From contig NZ_SWAR01000046.1 in NCBI RefSeq assembly GCF_006386545.1, positions 1 through 40,576 on the forward strand: a stretch of DNA of 40,576 nt, written 5' to 3'. Shown here piece by piece: positions 16,056-23,415 of the stretch. The notes below the pieces were generated by a model. That model had not been told where the DNA came from, did no database searches, and was given only the letters and a program-made list of their open reading frames with translations. Positions within the stretch are counted from its first letter, which is position 1; every line of letters starts with the position of its first letter. Position numbers and translations under genes: made by a program. This DNA is from Methylibium rhizosphaerae. GTDB taxonomy: Bacteria; Pseudomonadota; Gammaproteobacteria; Burkholderiales; Burkholderiaceae_C.

Positions 16056-16289
16056 GAATAGCCTCCTGTTGGGAACGTTGAGAATCGAAAGGACAGGTTA
16101 TGTCTCAACGGGCGCAACCATACCCCAAATGAAACACATTTCCCCTCGGGAATCCTCGGAGCGAAATGCGCATTCAACGGGTCAACGCGGCGTGTGCCGG
16201 CGTCGTTAGCAGCGCCCTGACATCGAGCGATCCGCTCGCTCGGGCCCTGTTGTTAGCAAGAGCCAGACCACTCGCGTGCAGCGCTGCAT
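16056..16289. other. intergenic region upstream of the LivJ-like gene
   Basis: This 234-bp gap separates two leftward genes. It should hold the LivJ-like promoter, but no clean -35/-10 pair is evident. A 7-bp inverted repeat (gttgaga 16077-16083, tctcaac 16103-16109) lies in the likely leader. A small hairpin (cgagcg 16224-16229, cgctcg 16233-16238) lies nearer the upstream gene's end and may help terminate it. I see no gene here. Confidence 0.5.
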
Positions 16290-16700
16290 TCAGCGTGCAC
16301 GCAGCCGCGCGATCTCCTGTGCAACGGCCTTGGCCACCACGTCGCGCAGGGTCGATGCGAGGTCGTTGTGCACTTCGCGGACGAGGCTTTCGGTGAGGCG
16401 CGCGAGCGCAGGCTCGAGGGTTTCGCGCAGGCGGTGCTCGAGCATCAGATCGACCTGGCGCTGCACGTCGAAGAGCACGCGCTGCACGAGGGCGGCTTCA
16501 TTGAGCGACGACGACGTGACGCCTGCAGGCGACAGCACAGGCGGCGCCGGCACCGCAGGCGTGGGCGCCACCGGAGGAGGAGGCGTTGCCGCAGCCGCAG
16601 GGGCAACCGCGCCGGCGGCGGGCTTGGACTTGCCGACGTCCACCACTTCGGTGAGCGTGGGAACCTGGCGAGGCGGCTGTGGCGTGCGAGCGTGGGTCAT
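16290..16700 (-). CDS. small hypothetical protein, Pro/Ala-rich with helical C-terminus
   Basis: A 136-residue protein I cannot assign to a named family. The first third is low-complexity Pro/Ala/Val sequence, and the C-terminal half is a long amphipathic helix-like stretch rich in Glu, Arg and Leu (VQRQVDLMLEHRLRETLEP onward). It has no signal peptide or membrane segment. Its ATG overlaps the holC stop by 4 bp (ATGA), so it is translationally coupled to the polymerase chi subunit. A larger frame extends to 17000 but only as an overprint on holC. I recall similar short proteins after holC in related Burkholderiales, which supports it being real. Function unknown. Confidence 0.7.
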   Translation of the reverse strand: MTHARTPQPPRQVPTLTEVVDVGKSKPAAGAVAPAAAATPPPPVAPTPAVPAPPVLSPAGVTSSSLNEAALVQRVLFDVQRQVDLMLEHRLRETLEPALARLTESLVREVHNDLASTLRDVVAKAVAQEIARLRAR

Positions 16701-17140
16701 GCACCGGCTCCTGCCGCCGCATCGTGCCGCGAGATGCTGTAGCCGCGATCCTCGTAGTGCTTCCAGCGCGCCCGCGCTGCGTGGCGGTCTTCGGTGTCGG
16801 CGGACACCACTTCGATCAGGCGCCTGAAGCTTTCGAACCCATTGGCCAGCGACGGCCCGAGGTTGACCAGCACCTCCTGGTGCGGCGGCTCGCGCAGGGA
16901 GTCGAGCAACAGCACCGGCGTGTCGCGCTGGCGCTCGGCCACACGGGCGGCGTCGGCCGCGCGCACGTGCGGCACGAACTCCAGCGGCTCGAAGGTCCAC
17001 AGCACGCGGTCGAGTTCCTGCAGCAGCGCGGCGTCGCCGGTCACCACCACCCGCGCGCGGGCCCGACAGGCCTTGCGCAGCAGACGGCAGGTGTAGACGA
17101 GCTTGTCCGGCACGTTGAAGTGGAAGGCCACCTCGGTCAT
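16697..17140 (-). CDS. holC: DNA polymerase III chi subunit
   Basis: A 147-residue chi subunit of the clamp-loader complex, which links DNA polymerase III to single-stranded DNA-binding protein. The N-terminal TEVAFHFNVPDKLVYTCRLLRKA matches the HolC start in betaproteobacteria, with the conserved LDRVLWTF and NLGP motifs following. Normal length. It lies 34 bp downstream of pepA; the pepA-holC order is widespread in beta- and gammaproteobacteria, which strengthens both calls. The 3' end overlaps the small hypothetical gene. Confidence 0.92.
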   Translation of the reverse strand: MTEVAFHFNVPDKLVYTCRLLRKACRARARVVVTGDAALLQELDRVLWTFEPLEFVPHVRAADAARVAERQRDTPVLLLDSLREPPHQEVLVNLGPSLANGFESFRRLIEVVSADTEDRHAARARWKHYEDRGYSISRHDAAAGAGA

Positions 17141-17174
17141 CGGTGTGCCCGCTCGGTGAAACGTGAGTCGTCGA

Positions 17175-18647
17175 TCAGGCAGCCGGCTGGCGTGCCTGCG
17201 ACAGCACGAAGTGCGTCAGCAGCGGCACCGGCCGGCCGGTCGCGCCCTTGGCAGCGCCCGACTTCCAGGCGGTGCCGGCGATGTCGAGGTGCGCCCAGCG
17301 GTACTTGCCGGTGAACTTCTTGAGGAACATGGCCGCGGTGATGGCCCCGCCCGCGCGGCTGCCCACGTTGCCCATGTCGGCGAAGTTGCTCTTGAGGCCT
17401 TCTTCGTATTCGTCGTCCAGCGGCATGCGCCAGGCCGGGTCGAGCGCCTTGCGGCTGGCCGCCAGCAGTTCGGCCGCCAGCGCGTCGTCGGCGGTGAACA
17501 AGCCCGAGTTGTGGTGACCCAGTGCGATGACGCAGGCGCCGGTGAGCGTGGCGATGTCGACCACGACTGCCGGCTTGAAGCGCTCGGCATAGGTGAGCGC
17601 GTCGCACAGGATCAGCCGGCCTTCGGCGTCCGTGTTGAGGATCTCGATGGTCTGGCCCGACATGCTGGTGACCACGTCGCCGGGCTTGACGGCCCGACCG
17701 CTGGGCATGTTCTCGCAGGCCGGGATGATGCCCACCAGGTTGACCTTGGGCTTGAGCTCGCCGATGGCGCGCAGCGTCCCCAGCACGCTGGCGGCGCCGC
17801 CCATGTCGAACTTCATCTCGTCCATTTCGGCCGAAGGCTTGATCGAGATGCCGCCGGTGTCGAAGGTGATGCCCTTGCCCACCAGCACCACCGGCGCCTG
17901 GCTCTTGGCCGCGCCCTCGTAGCGCACGACGATGAAGCGCAGCGGCTCGTCGGAGCCCTGGGCCACCGCCAGGAAGGATCCCATGCCGAGCTTCTCGACC
18001 GCCTTGCGATCGAGCACCTCGACCTTGAAGCCGAACTGCTTGCCCAGCTGCCTGGCCTGGTCGGCCAGGAAGGTGGGCGTGGCATGGTTGGCCGGACGGT
18101 TGGCGCATTCGCGTGCCAGACGCACGCCTTCGGCAATGGCTTCGCCGCGGGCGAGGCCCGCCTGCACCGCCTTGGATTCGGTCTTGGTGCACACGACGCT
18201 CAGCTTCTGCAGGGCCGGTGCCGGCTGCGCGCTGGGCTTGGTGTGGCGGTAGGTGTAGACCGCATCGGCCGCCGAAGTCACTGCGACTTCGGCATGCTCG
18301 GCGCCGAGTTCCCCGGTGCCGGCATAGGCCACGGCCACATGCTTGGCTCCGGTGCCCTTGGCCTGGCCGAGCGCGGCTTGCACTGCCGTACGGATGGCCT
18401 TGGCCGTGCCGTCGGCGGCCACCGCGACGATCACGCGAGGCGCCTTCACGCCTGGGAGCCGGTGGAGGTAGAGCACGCGGCCGGGCTTCCATTGCAGGTC
18501 GCCCTGGTTCACGGCGTCCTGCAGGGCATCGGCCAGCGGTTTGTCGAGCGTCTGCTGCTTCAGCTCGCCGGCCACCACCACGACCAGGGCGTCGGCGATC
18601 ACGCCGGAGAGTGCGCCGCGCGCTGCAATGAGAGAACGAAAGTCCAT
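17175..18647 (-). CDS. pepA: leucyl aminopeptidase (cytosol aminopeptidase, M17)
   Basis: A 490-residue cytosolic dinuclear-metal aminopeptidase that removes N-terminal residues. In some bacteria PepA also binds DNA, acting in Xer recombination and carAB regulation. The M17 signature NTDAEGRLIL is present (about residues 337-346). Metal-ligand regions VGKGITFDTGGISIKPS and MKFDMGGAASV are intact. The N-terminal macro-like domain is complete. ATG 18647 gives a standard N-terminus (MDFRSLIA) but no Shine-Dalgarno is visible. The start lies only 27 bp from the divergent lptF start. Confidence 0.95.
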   Translation of the reverse strand: MDFRSLIAARGALSGVIADALVVVVAGELKQQTLDKPLADALQDAVNQGDLQWKPGRVLYLHRLPGVKAPRVIVAVAADGTAKAIRTAVQAALGQAKGTGAKHVAVAYAGTGELGAEHAEVAVTSAADAVYTYRHTKPSAQPAPALQKLSVVCTKTESKAVQAGLARGEAIAEGVRLARECANRPANHATPTFLADQARQLGKQFGFKVEVLDRKAVEKLGMGSFLAVAQGSDEPLRFIVVRYEGAAKSQAPVVLVGKGITFDTGGISIKPSAEMDEMKFDMGGAASVLGTLRAIGELKPKVNLVGIIPACENMPSGRAVKPGDVVTSMSGQTIEILNTDAEGRLILCDALTYAERFKPAVVVDIATLTGACVIALGHHNSGLFTADDALAAELLAASRKALDPAWRMPLDDEYEEGLKSNFADMGNVGSRAGGAITAAMFLKKFTGKYRWAHLDIAGTAWKSGAAKGATGRPVPLLTHFVLSQARQPAA

Positions 18648-18674
18648 AATGACGAGCGAATATTGAATCCGTCG
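18648..18674. promoter_or_regulatory. 27-bp divergent gap between pepA and lptF starts
   Basis: Only 27 bp separate the two start codons, and neither has a recognisable Shine-Dalgarno. The gap is A/T-rich (gcgaatattgaatcc). Both promoters must overlap each other or the opposing 5' coding sequence, or transcripts may be leaderless. Confidence 0.5.
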
Positions 18675-19769
18675 ATGTTATTCGATTCCTCCTTGCGCCG
18701 AGAGCTGGCGCGCAGCTTCGGTGCCACCCTGGTCGTGATCCTCACCATCGTGCTGACGATGATGCTGATCCGCACGCTCGGCCTTGCCGCCGGCGGCTCG
18801 GTGGCCCCCCAGGACGTGGCCCTGCTGCTGGGCTACACCGCGCTGGGCCACCTGCCCACCATGCTGAGCCTGTCGCTCTTCATCGCGATCGTCTCCACCC
18901 TCACCCGCATGTACCGCGACAGCGAAATGGTGATCTGGTTCGCCAGCGGACTGGGGCTCGGTCGCTTCGTCAAGCCGGTGGTGCGCCTGGGCTGGCCGGT
19001 GCTGGCGGCCATCGCGGTGCTGGCGCTGGTGGTATGGCCCTGGGGCAACCGGCAGGTCGCCGAGCTGAAGGACCGCTACGAGAAGCGCTCCGACCTGTCG
19101 CGGGTGGCGCCGGGCCAGTTCCAGACGTCGAGCGACGGGCGCCGGGTGTTCTTCGTCGAGCGCGGCGAAGGCGACTCGGTGGCCGGCCGCAACGTGTTCA
19201 TCCTGCAGAACGAAAACGACCGTGAGTCGGTGACCACGGCACGCAGCGGCCAGATCGAGATGACCGACGGCGATCGCTACCTGATCCTCGAACGCGGCCA
19301 GCGCACCGACACCGACCTCAAGACCCAGGAAAAGCAGCTGGCCCAGTTCGACCGCTACCGCGTGCTGGCGGGTGAGCGCGTAGCCACCGGTTCCGACTAC
19401 CTGCCGCCGCGGGCGCAGCCGACCTTCGAGCTGATGCTGCGCCCTTCGAACCGCCACCTGGGTGAGCTGGCCTGGCGCCTGGGACTGGCCTTCGGCGGCA
19501 TCAACCTGCTGCTGCTGGGTGTGGGGCTGGCCGCCAGCAACCCGCGGCGCGGCGGCAGCTGGAACCTCATGTATGCGCTGCTGGCCTTCGTCGTCTACTA
19601 CAACCTGTTGAGCCTGTCGCAGGCCTGGGTGTCGTCCGGCAAGCTGGGGCTGGGCGCCTGCCTGCTGCTCATCCACGGCGGCACGCTGCTGGGCGCGCTC
19701 ACGCTGCTGTGGTGGCGCGACCGCGGGTCAGCCGCCGGCGGCTTGCGCCGACTGCGCCCGGCCCGTTGA
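18675..19769 (+). CDS. lptF: LPS export ABC transporter permease LptF
   Basis: A 364-residue inner-membrane permease of the LptB2FG complex, which extracts lipopolysaccharide and drives it along the Lpt bridge. Transmembrane helices are at the N-terminus (about 15-35, 55-80, 100-125), a soluble periplasmic jellyroll lies in the middle (about 130-270), and three helices are at the C-terminus. The start MLFDSSLRRELARSFGATLVV matches the betaproteobacterial LptF N-terminus; the long upstream frame is antisense to pepA. lptG follows after 13 bp. Confidence 0.93.
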   Translation: MLFDSSLRRELARSFGATLVVILTIVLTMMLIRTLGLAAGGSVAPQDVALLLGYTALGHLPTMLSLSLFIAIVSTLTRMYRDSEMVIWFASGLGLGRFVKPVVRLGWPVLAAIAVLALVVWPWGNRQVAELKDRYEKRSDLSRVAPGQFQTSSDGRRVFFVERGEGDSVAGRNVFILQNENDRESVTTARSGQIEMTDGDRYLILERGQRTDTDLKTQEKQLAQFDRYRVLAGERVATGSDYLPPRAQPTFELMLRPSNRHLGELAWRLGLAFGGINLLLLGVGLAASNPRRGGSWNLMYALLAFVVYYNLLSLSQAWVSSGKLGLGACLLLIHGGTLLGALTLLWWRDRGSAAGGLRRLRPAR

Positions 19770-19782
19770 ACCCCCGCCAAAC

Positions 19783-20892
19783 ATGCGCACCGTCCGCCGA
19801 CTGCTTTATGCCGACATCCTGGGTGCGGTCACCTTCGTGACCGTGGCCTTCCTCGCGCTGTTCTTCTTCATCGACTTCGTCGATGAGCTCGAAGACGTAG
19901 GCAAGCGCGGCTACGGCGCCTGGCACGCCGCCCTGTACTGCCTGCTCGAGATGCCGGGACACTTCTACGAGCTGTTCCCCATCACCGTGCTGATCGGCTC
20001 GATCTATGCCATGGCGCGGCTGGCGCAGTCGTCGGAGTTCACCATCCTGCGCACCGGCGGGCTCGGCCCGGGCCGCGCGCTCAGCCTGCTCGCGGTGCTG
20101 GGCGCGATCTTCGGGGTGCTGACCTTCGTGGTGGGCGACTTCGTGGCGCCGCTGTCGGAACGCGAGGCCACGCTGCTGCATGCGCGCTTCAAGGGCGGCC
20201 TGGCGCTGGGGCGCACCGGCGCGTGGCTCAAGGACAGCCGCCAGATGCCCGACGGCGAGCACACCTTCTCGGTCAACGTGGCGCGCGCCACCGCCGACGG
20301 CAGCTTTCACGGCATCCGCATCTTCGAGTTCAACCCCGACGGCCGCCTCGTCACCCGCATGGCGGCCGAGAGCGGACGTGTCGGCGGCCGGGGCGCCTGG
20401 ACGCTGCAGAAGCTGCAGGTCACCCACTGGGACGCCAGCGGTACGGCTTTGCAGCCGGTTCGCGAGGAACGGCTCGAGGAAATGGAGTGGCCCACCACAC
20501 TCACCAGCGCGGTGGTGTCGGCCGCAGTGCTGCCGCTCAAGACCATGTCCACCGCGTCGCTGTTCACCTACATGACGCACCTGTCCAGCCACGAGCAGGA
20601 GGCGCAGCGCTACGAGATCCAGTTCTGGAAGAAGGCGCTCTATCCGCTGGCCTGCCTGGTGATGGTGGGCCTCGCCCTGCCCTTCGCCTACCTGCATGCG
20701 CGCGGCGGCGGCGTGAGCTTCAAGGTCTTCGGCGGCATCATGCTGGGCATCAGCTTCGTGCTGCTCAACAACATCTCCAGCCACCTGGGCCTGCTGCAGA
20801 ACTGGACGCCGTGGGTGGCTGCAGCGATGCCCAGCGTGGTGTACCTGCTGCTGTCGCTGGCCGCGTTCAGCTGGCTGGTGAGGTACCGGTGA
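19783..20892 (+). CDS. lptG: LPS export ABC transporter permease LptG
   Basis: A 369-residue partner of LptF in the LptB2FG complex. The N-terminus MRTVRRLLYADILGAVTFV with FFFIDFVDEL is characteristic, as is MPGHFYELFPITVLIGS in the second helix and ILRTGG in the coupling helix. A periplasmic jellyroll lies in the middle and three C-terminal helices follow. Its stop shares one base with the next gene's ATG (TGATG), which makes the downstream sulfur genes part of the same transcript. Confidence 0.94.
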   Translation: MRTVRRLLYADILGAVTFVTVAFLALFFFIDFVDELEDVGKRGYGAWHAALYCLLEMPGHFYELFPITVLIGSIYAMARLAQSSEFTILRTGGLGPGRALSLLAVLGAIFGVLTFVVGDFVAPLSEREATLLHARFKGGLALGRTGAWLKDSRQMPDGEHTFSVNVARATADGSFHGIRIFEFNPDGRLVTRMAAESGRVGGRGAWTLQKLQVTHWDASGTALQPVREERLEEMEWPTTLTSAVVSAAVLPLKTMSTASLFTYMTHLSSHEQEAQRYEIQFWKKALYPLACLVMVGLALPFAYLHARGGGVSFKVFGGIMLGISFVLLNNISSHLGLLQNWTPWVAAAMPSVVYLLLSLAAFSWLVRYR

Positions 20893-21284
20893 TGGCCGCG
20901 CACGGACACGGCACGCTCCTGTTTGCGCACGGTGCACGCGACCCGGGCTGGGCCGCACCGTTCGAGGCCACCGCGGCGCGACTGGGCGAGCTCTCGGCCG
21001 GTGAACCGGTCGCGCTGGCCTTCCTCGAGTTCATGACGCCGGACCTGGCCACGGCGGGCCGGCAACTGGCCGAGCGCGGCTGCAAGACGGTGACCGTGGT
21101 GCCGCTCTTCCTGGGCGCCGGCGGTCACGTGCGCAAGGACGTCCCCGAACTGCTGGAGCAGCTGCGCCGCAGCCACCCCGGCGTGCACTGGCGGCTTGCG
21201 CCGGCGATCGGCGCGCAGCCGGGCGTCATCGAGGCTATGGCGCAGGCCGCACTGTCCCTCGGCGTTTCAGCACCAACCCCATGA
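20892..21284 (+). CDS. CbiX/SirB-type sirohydrochlorin chelatase-like protein
   Basis: A 130-residue single-domain type II chelatase of the CbiX short/SirB family, which inserts Fe2+ or Co2+ into sirohydrochlorin for siroheme or cobalamin. Metal-binding histidines are visible as His13 in LLFAHGARDP and His78 in FLGAGGHVRKD, both canonical. The length matches single-domain members. ATG 20892 overlaps the lptG stop by one base; GTG 20889 directly before it is an alternative. Its 3' end overlaps cysB by 4 bp. Siroheme is the cofactor of sulfite and nitrite reductases, so coupling to CysB suggests a siroheme (iron) role, though cobalt chelation is not excluded. Confidence 0.87.
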   Translation: MAAHGHGTLLFAHGARDPGWAAPFEATAARLGELSAGEPVALAFLEFMTPDLATAGRQLAERGCKTVTVVPLFLGAGGHVRKDVPELLEQLRRSHPGVHWRLAPAIGAQPGVIEAMAQAALSLGVSAPTP

Positions 21285-22234
21285 ACCTGCACCAGTTCCG
21301 CTTCGTCCAGGAGGCTGCCCGGCGCAACCTCAACCTCACCGAAACGGCCAAGGCGCTTTTCACCTCGCAGCCAGGCATTTCGAAAGCCATCCTCGAGCTC
21401 GAGGAGGAGCTGGGCGTGGACATCTTCGCGCGCCACGGCAAGCGCCTGAAGCGCATCACGGAGCCGGGCCAGCAGGTGCTCAAGGCCATCGAGATCATCA
21501 TGCGCGAGGTCGGCAACCTGAAGCGCATCGGCGAGGAGTTCTCGAAGCAGGACGCCGGCACGCTCTCCATCGCCACCACGCACACGCAGGCGCGCTACGT
21601 GCTGCCAGCGCCGGTGGCGGCCCTGCGCAAGCGCTACCCGAAGGTGGCGGTGAGCCTGCACCAGGGCACACCGGAGCAGGTGGCGCGCATGGTGCTCGAG
21701 GAAACCGCCGAGATCGGCCTGGCCACCGAATCGCTTTCCGGCTTCGACGACCTGGTGACGCTGCCCTGCTACGAATGGCAGCACGTGGTGGTGCTACCCG
21801 CGCAACACCACCTCGCGCAGGTGGAGCGGCTCACCCTGGAGCAGCTGGCGGCCGAGCCGCTTATCTCCTACCACCCGTCGTTCACCGGCCGCACGCGCAT
21901 CGACCAGGCCTTCGAGACCAAGCGGCTCAAGCCCAACGTGGTGCTGGAGGCGATCGACTCCGACGTGATCAAGACCTATGTGCGCCTCGGCCTGGGCATC
22001 GGCATCGTGGCCGAGATGGCGGTGCGCGAAGACCCGTACCTCGCGCCCGGCGGCGAGCTCGTGTGGCGGCCGGCCAGCCACCTGTTCGGGCAGAACGTCG
22101 CGCGGGTCGCCTTCAAGCGCGGCACCTACCTGCGCAACTTCGTCTACACCTTCGCCGAGCTGGTGTCCGACCGCCTGAGCCGCGCGCTCATCACGCGGGC
22201 CATGAGCGGCGACGCCGAAACCTACGACCTCTGA
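21281..22234 (+). CDS. cysB: CysB-type LysR regulator of sulfur assimilation
   Basis: A 317-residue LysR-family regulator. The N-terminal HTH begins MNLHQFRFVQEAARRNLNLTE with SQPGISKAILELEEELG. The effector domain carries Thr100, Thr102, Gln103, Thr149 and Thr202, the positions I recall as sulfate contacts in the enteric CysB structure, at the same numbering. It should control sulfate and organosulfur uptake genes in response to O-/N-acetylserine and sulfate. The paralogue Cbl is a less likely alternative. ATG 21281 overlaps the chelatase stop (ATGA). Unlike most LysR genes it is not divergent from a target but embedded in an operon. Confidence 0.9.
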   Translation: MNLHQFRFVQEAARRNLNLTETAKALFTSQPGISKAILELEEELGVDIFARHGKRLKRITEPGQQVLKAIEIIMREVGNLKRIGEEFSKQDAGTLSIATTHTQARYVLPAPVAALRKRYPKVAVSLHQGTPEQVARMVLEETAEIGLATESLSGFDDLVTLPCYEWQHVVVLPAQHHLAQVERLTLEQLAAEPLISYHPSFTGRTRIDQAFETKRLKPNVVLEAIDSDVIKTYVRLGLGIGIVAEMAVREDPYLAPGGELVWRPASHLFGQNVARVAFKRGTYLRNFVYTFAELVSDRLSRALITRAMSGDAETYDL

Positions 22235-22235
22235 G

Positions 22236-23393
22236 ATGAACCACCGAACGCCCGCCGTCGAGAGCCGCCTGCCCCATGTGGGCACCACGATCTTCACCGT
22301 CATGTCGGCGCTCGCCCAGGAGCACGGCGCCGTCAACCTCGGCCAGGGCTTCCCCGACTTCGACTGCGACCCGAAGCTGGTGGACGAGGTGACGCGCGCC
22401 ATGCGCAGCGGCCTCAACCAGTACCCGCCGATGACCGGCGTGCCGGCGTTGCGCGAAGCCGTTGCCGACAAGATCGCCACGCTGTACGGTCACCGCTACG
22501 ACGCGGCAAGCGAAATCACCATCACCGCGGGCGCCACCCAGGCCATCATCACGTCCATCCTGGCCACGGTGCACCCGGGCGACGAGGTCATCGTGCTGGA
22601 GCCCTGCTACGACAGCTACGAGCCCAGCATCACGCTGGCCGGCGGCAGGACGGTATTCGTCCCGCTCACGCCCGGCACCTTCCGCCCCGACTTCGACCGC
22701 ATTGCCGCCGCGCTGTCGCCGCGCACGCGTGCCATCCTCGTCAACACGCCGCACAACCCGAGCGCCACCATCTGGACGGCGGCCGACATGCAGCGCCTGG
22801 CCGAACTGCTGCGTCCCACCGACGCGCTGGTGATCGCCGACGAGGTGTACGAGCACATGGTCTACGACGGCGCGCCGCACGAAAGCGTGGCTCGCCACCC
22901 CGAGCTGGCCGCGCGCAGCATCCTCATCTCCAGCTTCGGCAAGACCTACCACGTGACCGGCTGGAAGGTGGGCTACGTGGCCGCGCCGGCCGCACTGATG
23001 GCCGAGTTCCGCAAGGTGCACCAGTTCAACGTGTTCACCGTCAACACGCCGGTGCAGCATGCGCTTGCCGCCTACATGGCCGACCCGAAGCCCTATCTCG
23101 AACTGGCCGCCTTCTACCAGCGCAAGCGCGACCTGTTCCGCGAAGGCCTTGCGGGCACGAAGCTGAAGCTGCTGCCCAGCACCGGCAGCTACTTCCAGTG
23201 CGTGGATTACAGCGCGGTGAGCGACCAGACCGAAGTGGACTTCTGCCGCCGGCTCACCACCGAGGTCGGCGTCGCAGCCATTCCGCTGTCGGTGTTCTAC
23301 GAACAGGGCTTCGAGCAGCGCATCGTGCGCTTCTGCTTCGCCAAGCGCGACGAGACCCTGCAAACGGCGCTGGACCGGCTCGCGCGGCTGTAG
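22236..23393 (+). CDS. PLP-dependent aminotransferase, YbdL/methionine aminotransferase-like
   Basis: A 385-residue fold-type I aminotransferase, cytosolic. PLP contacts are visible: Asn174 in NTPHNPS, Asp202 in IADEVYEHMVY and Schiff-base Lys236 in SSFGKTYHVTGWKVGY. LGQGFPDF near the N-terminus and NVFTVNTPVQHALA are typical of the methionine aminotransferase YbdL/kynurenine aminotransferase group, which uses methionine as amino donor, for instance to recycle 4-methylthio-2-oxobutanoate. It begins one base after the cysB stop, so it is the last gene of the lptFG-chelatase-cysB run and may be under the same control. It converges on the FimV-like gene with a 22-bp gap. Confidence 0.9.
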   Translation: MNHRTPAVESRLPHVGTTIFTVMSALAQEHGAVNLGQGFPDFDCDPKLVDEVTRAMRSGLNQYPPMTGVPALREAVADKIATLYGHRYDAASEITITAGATQAIITSILATVHPGDEVIVLEPCYDSYEPSITLAGGRTVFVPLTPGTFRPDFDRIAAALSPRTRAILVNTPHNPSATIWTAADMQRLAELLRPTDALVIADEVYEHMVYDGAPHESVARHPELAARSILISSFGKTYHVTGWKVGYVAAPAALMAEFRKVHQFNVFTVNTPVQHALAAYMADPKPYLELAAFYQRKRDLFREGLAGTKLKLLPSTGSYFQCVDYSAVSDQTEVDFCRRLTTEVGVAAIPLSVFYEQGFEQRIVRFCFAKRDETLQTALDRLARL

Positions 23394-23415
23394 GCGCGTC
23401 GGCGTCTCAGGCGCC

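Noticed and set aside
16077-16109. Inverted repeat gttgaga...tctcaac upstream of the LivJ-like gene as an operator
   Set aside because: Only 7-bp arms with a 19-nt spacer; this can arise by chance and no matching regulator is nearby.
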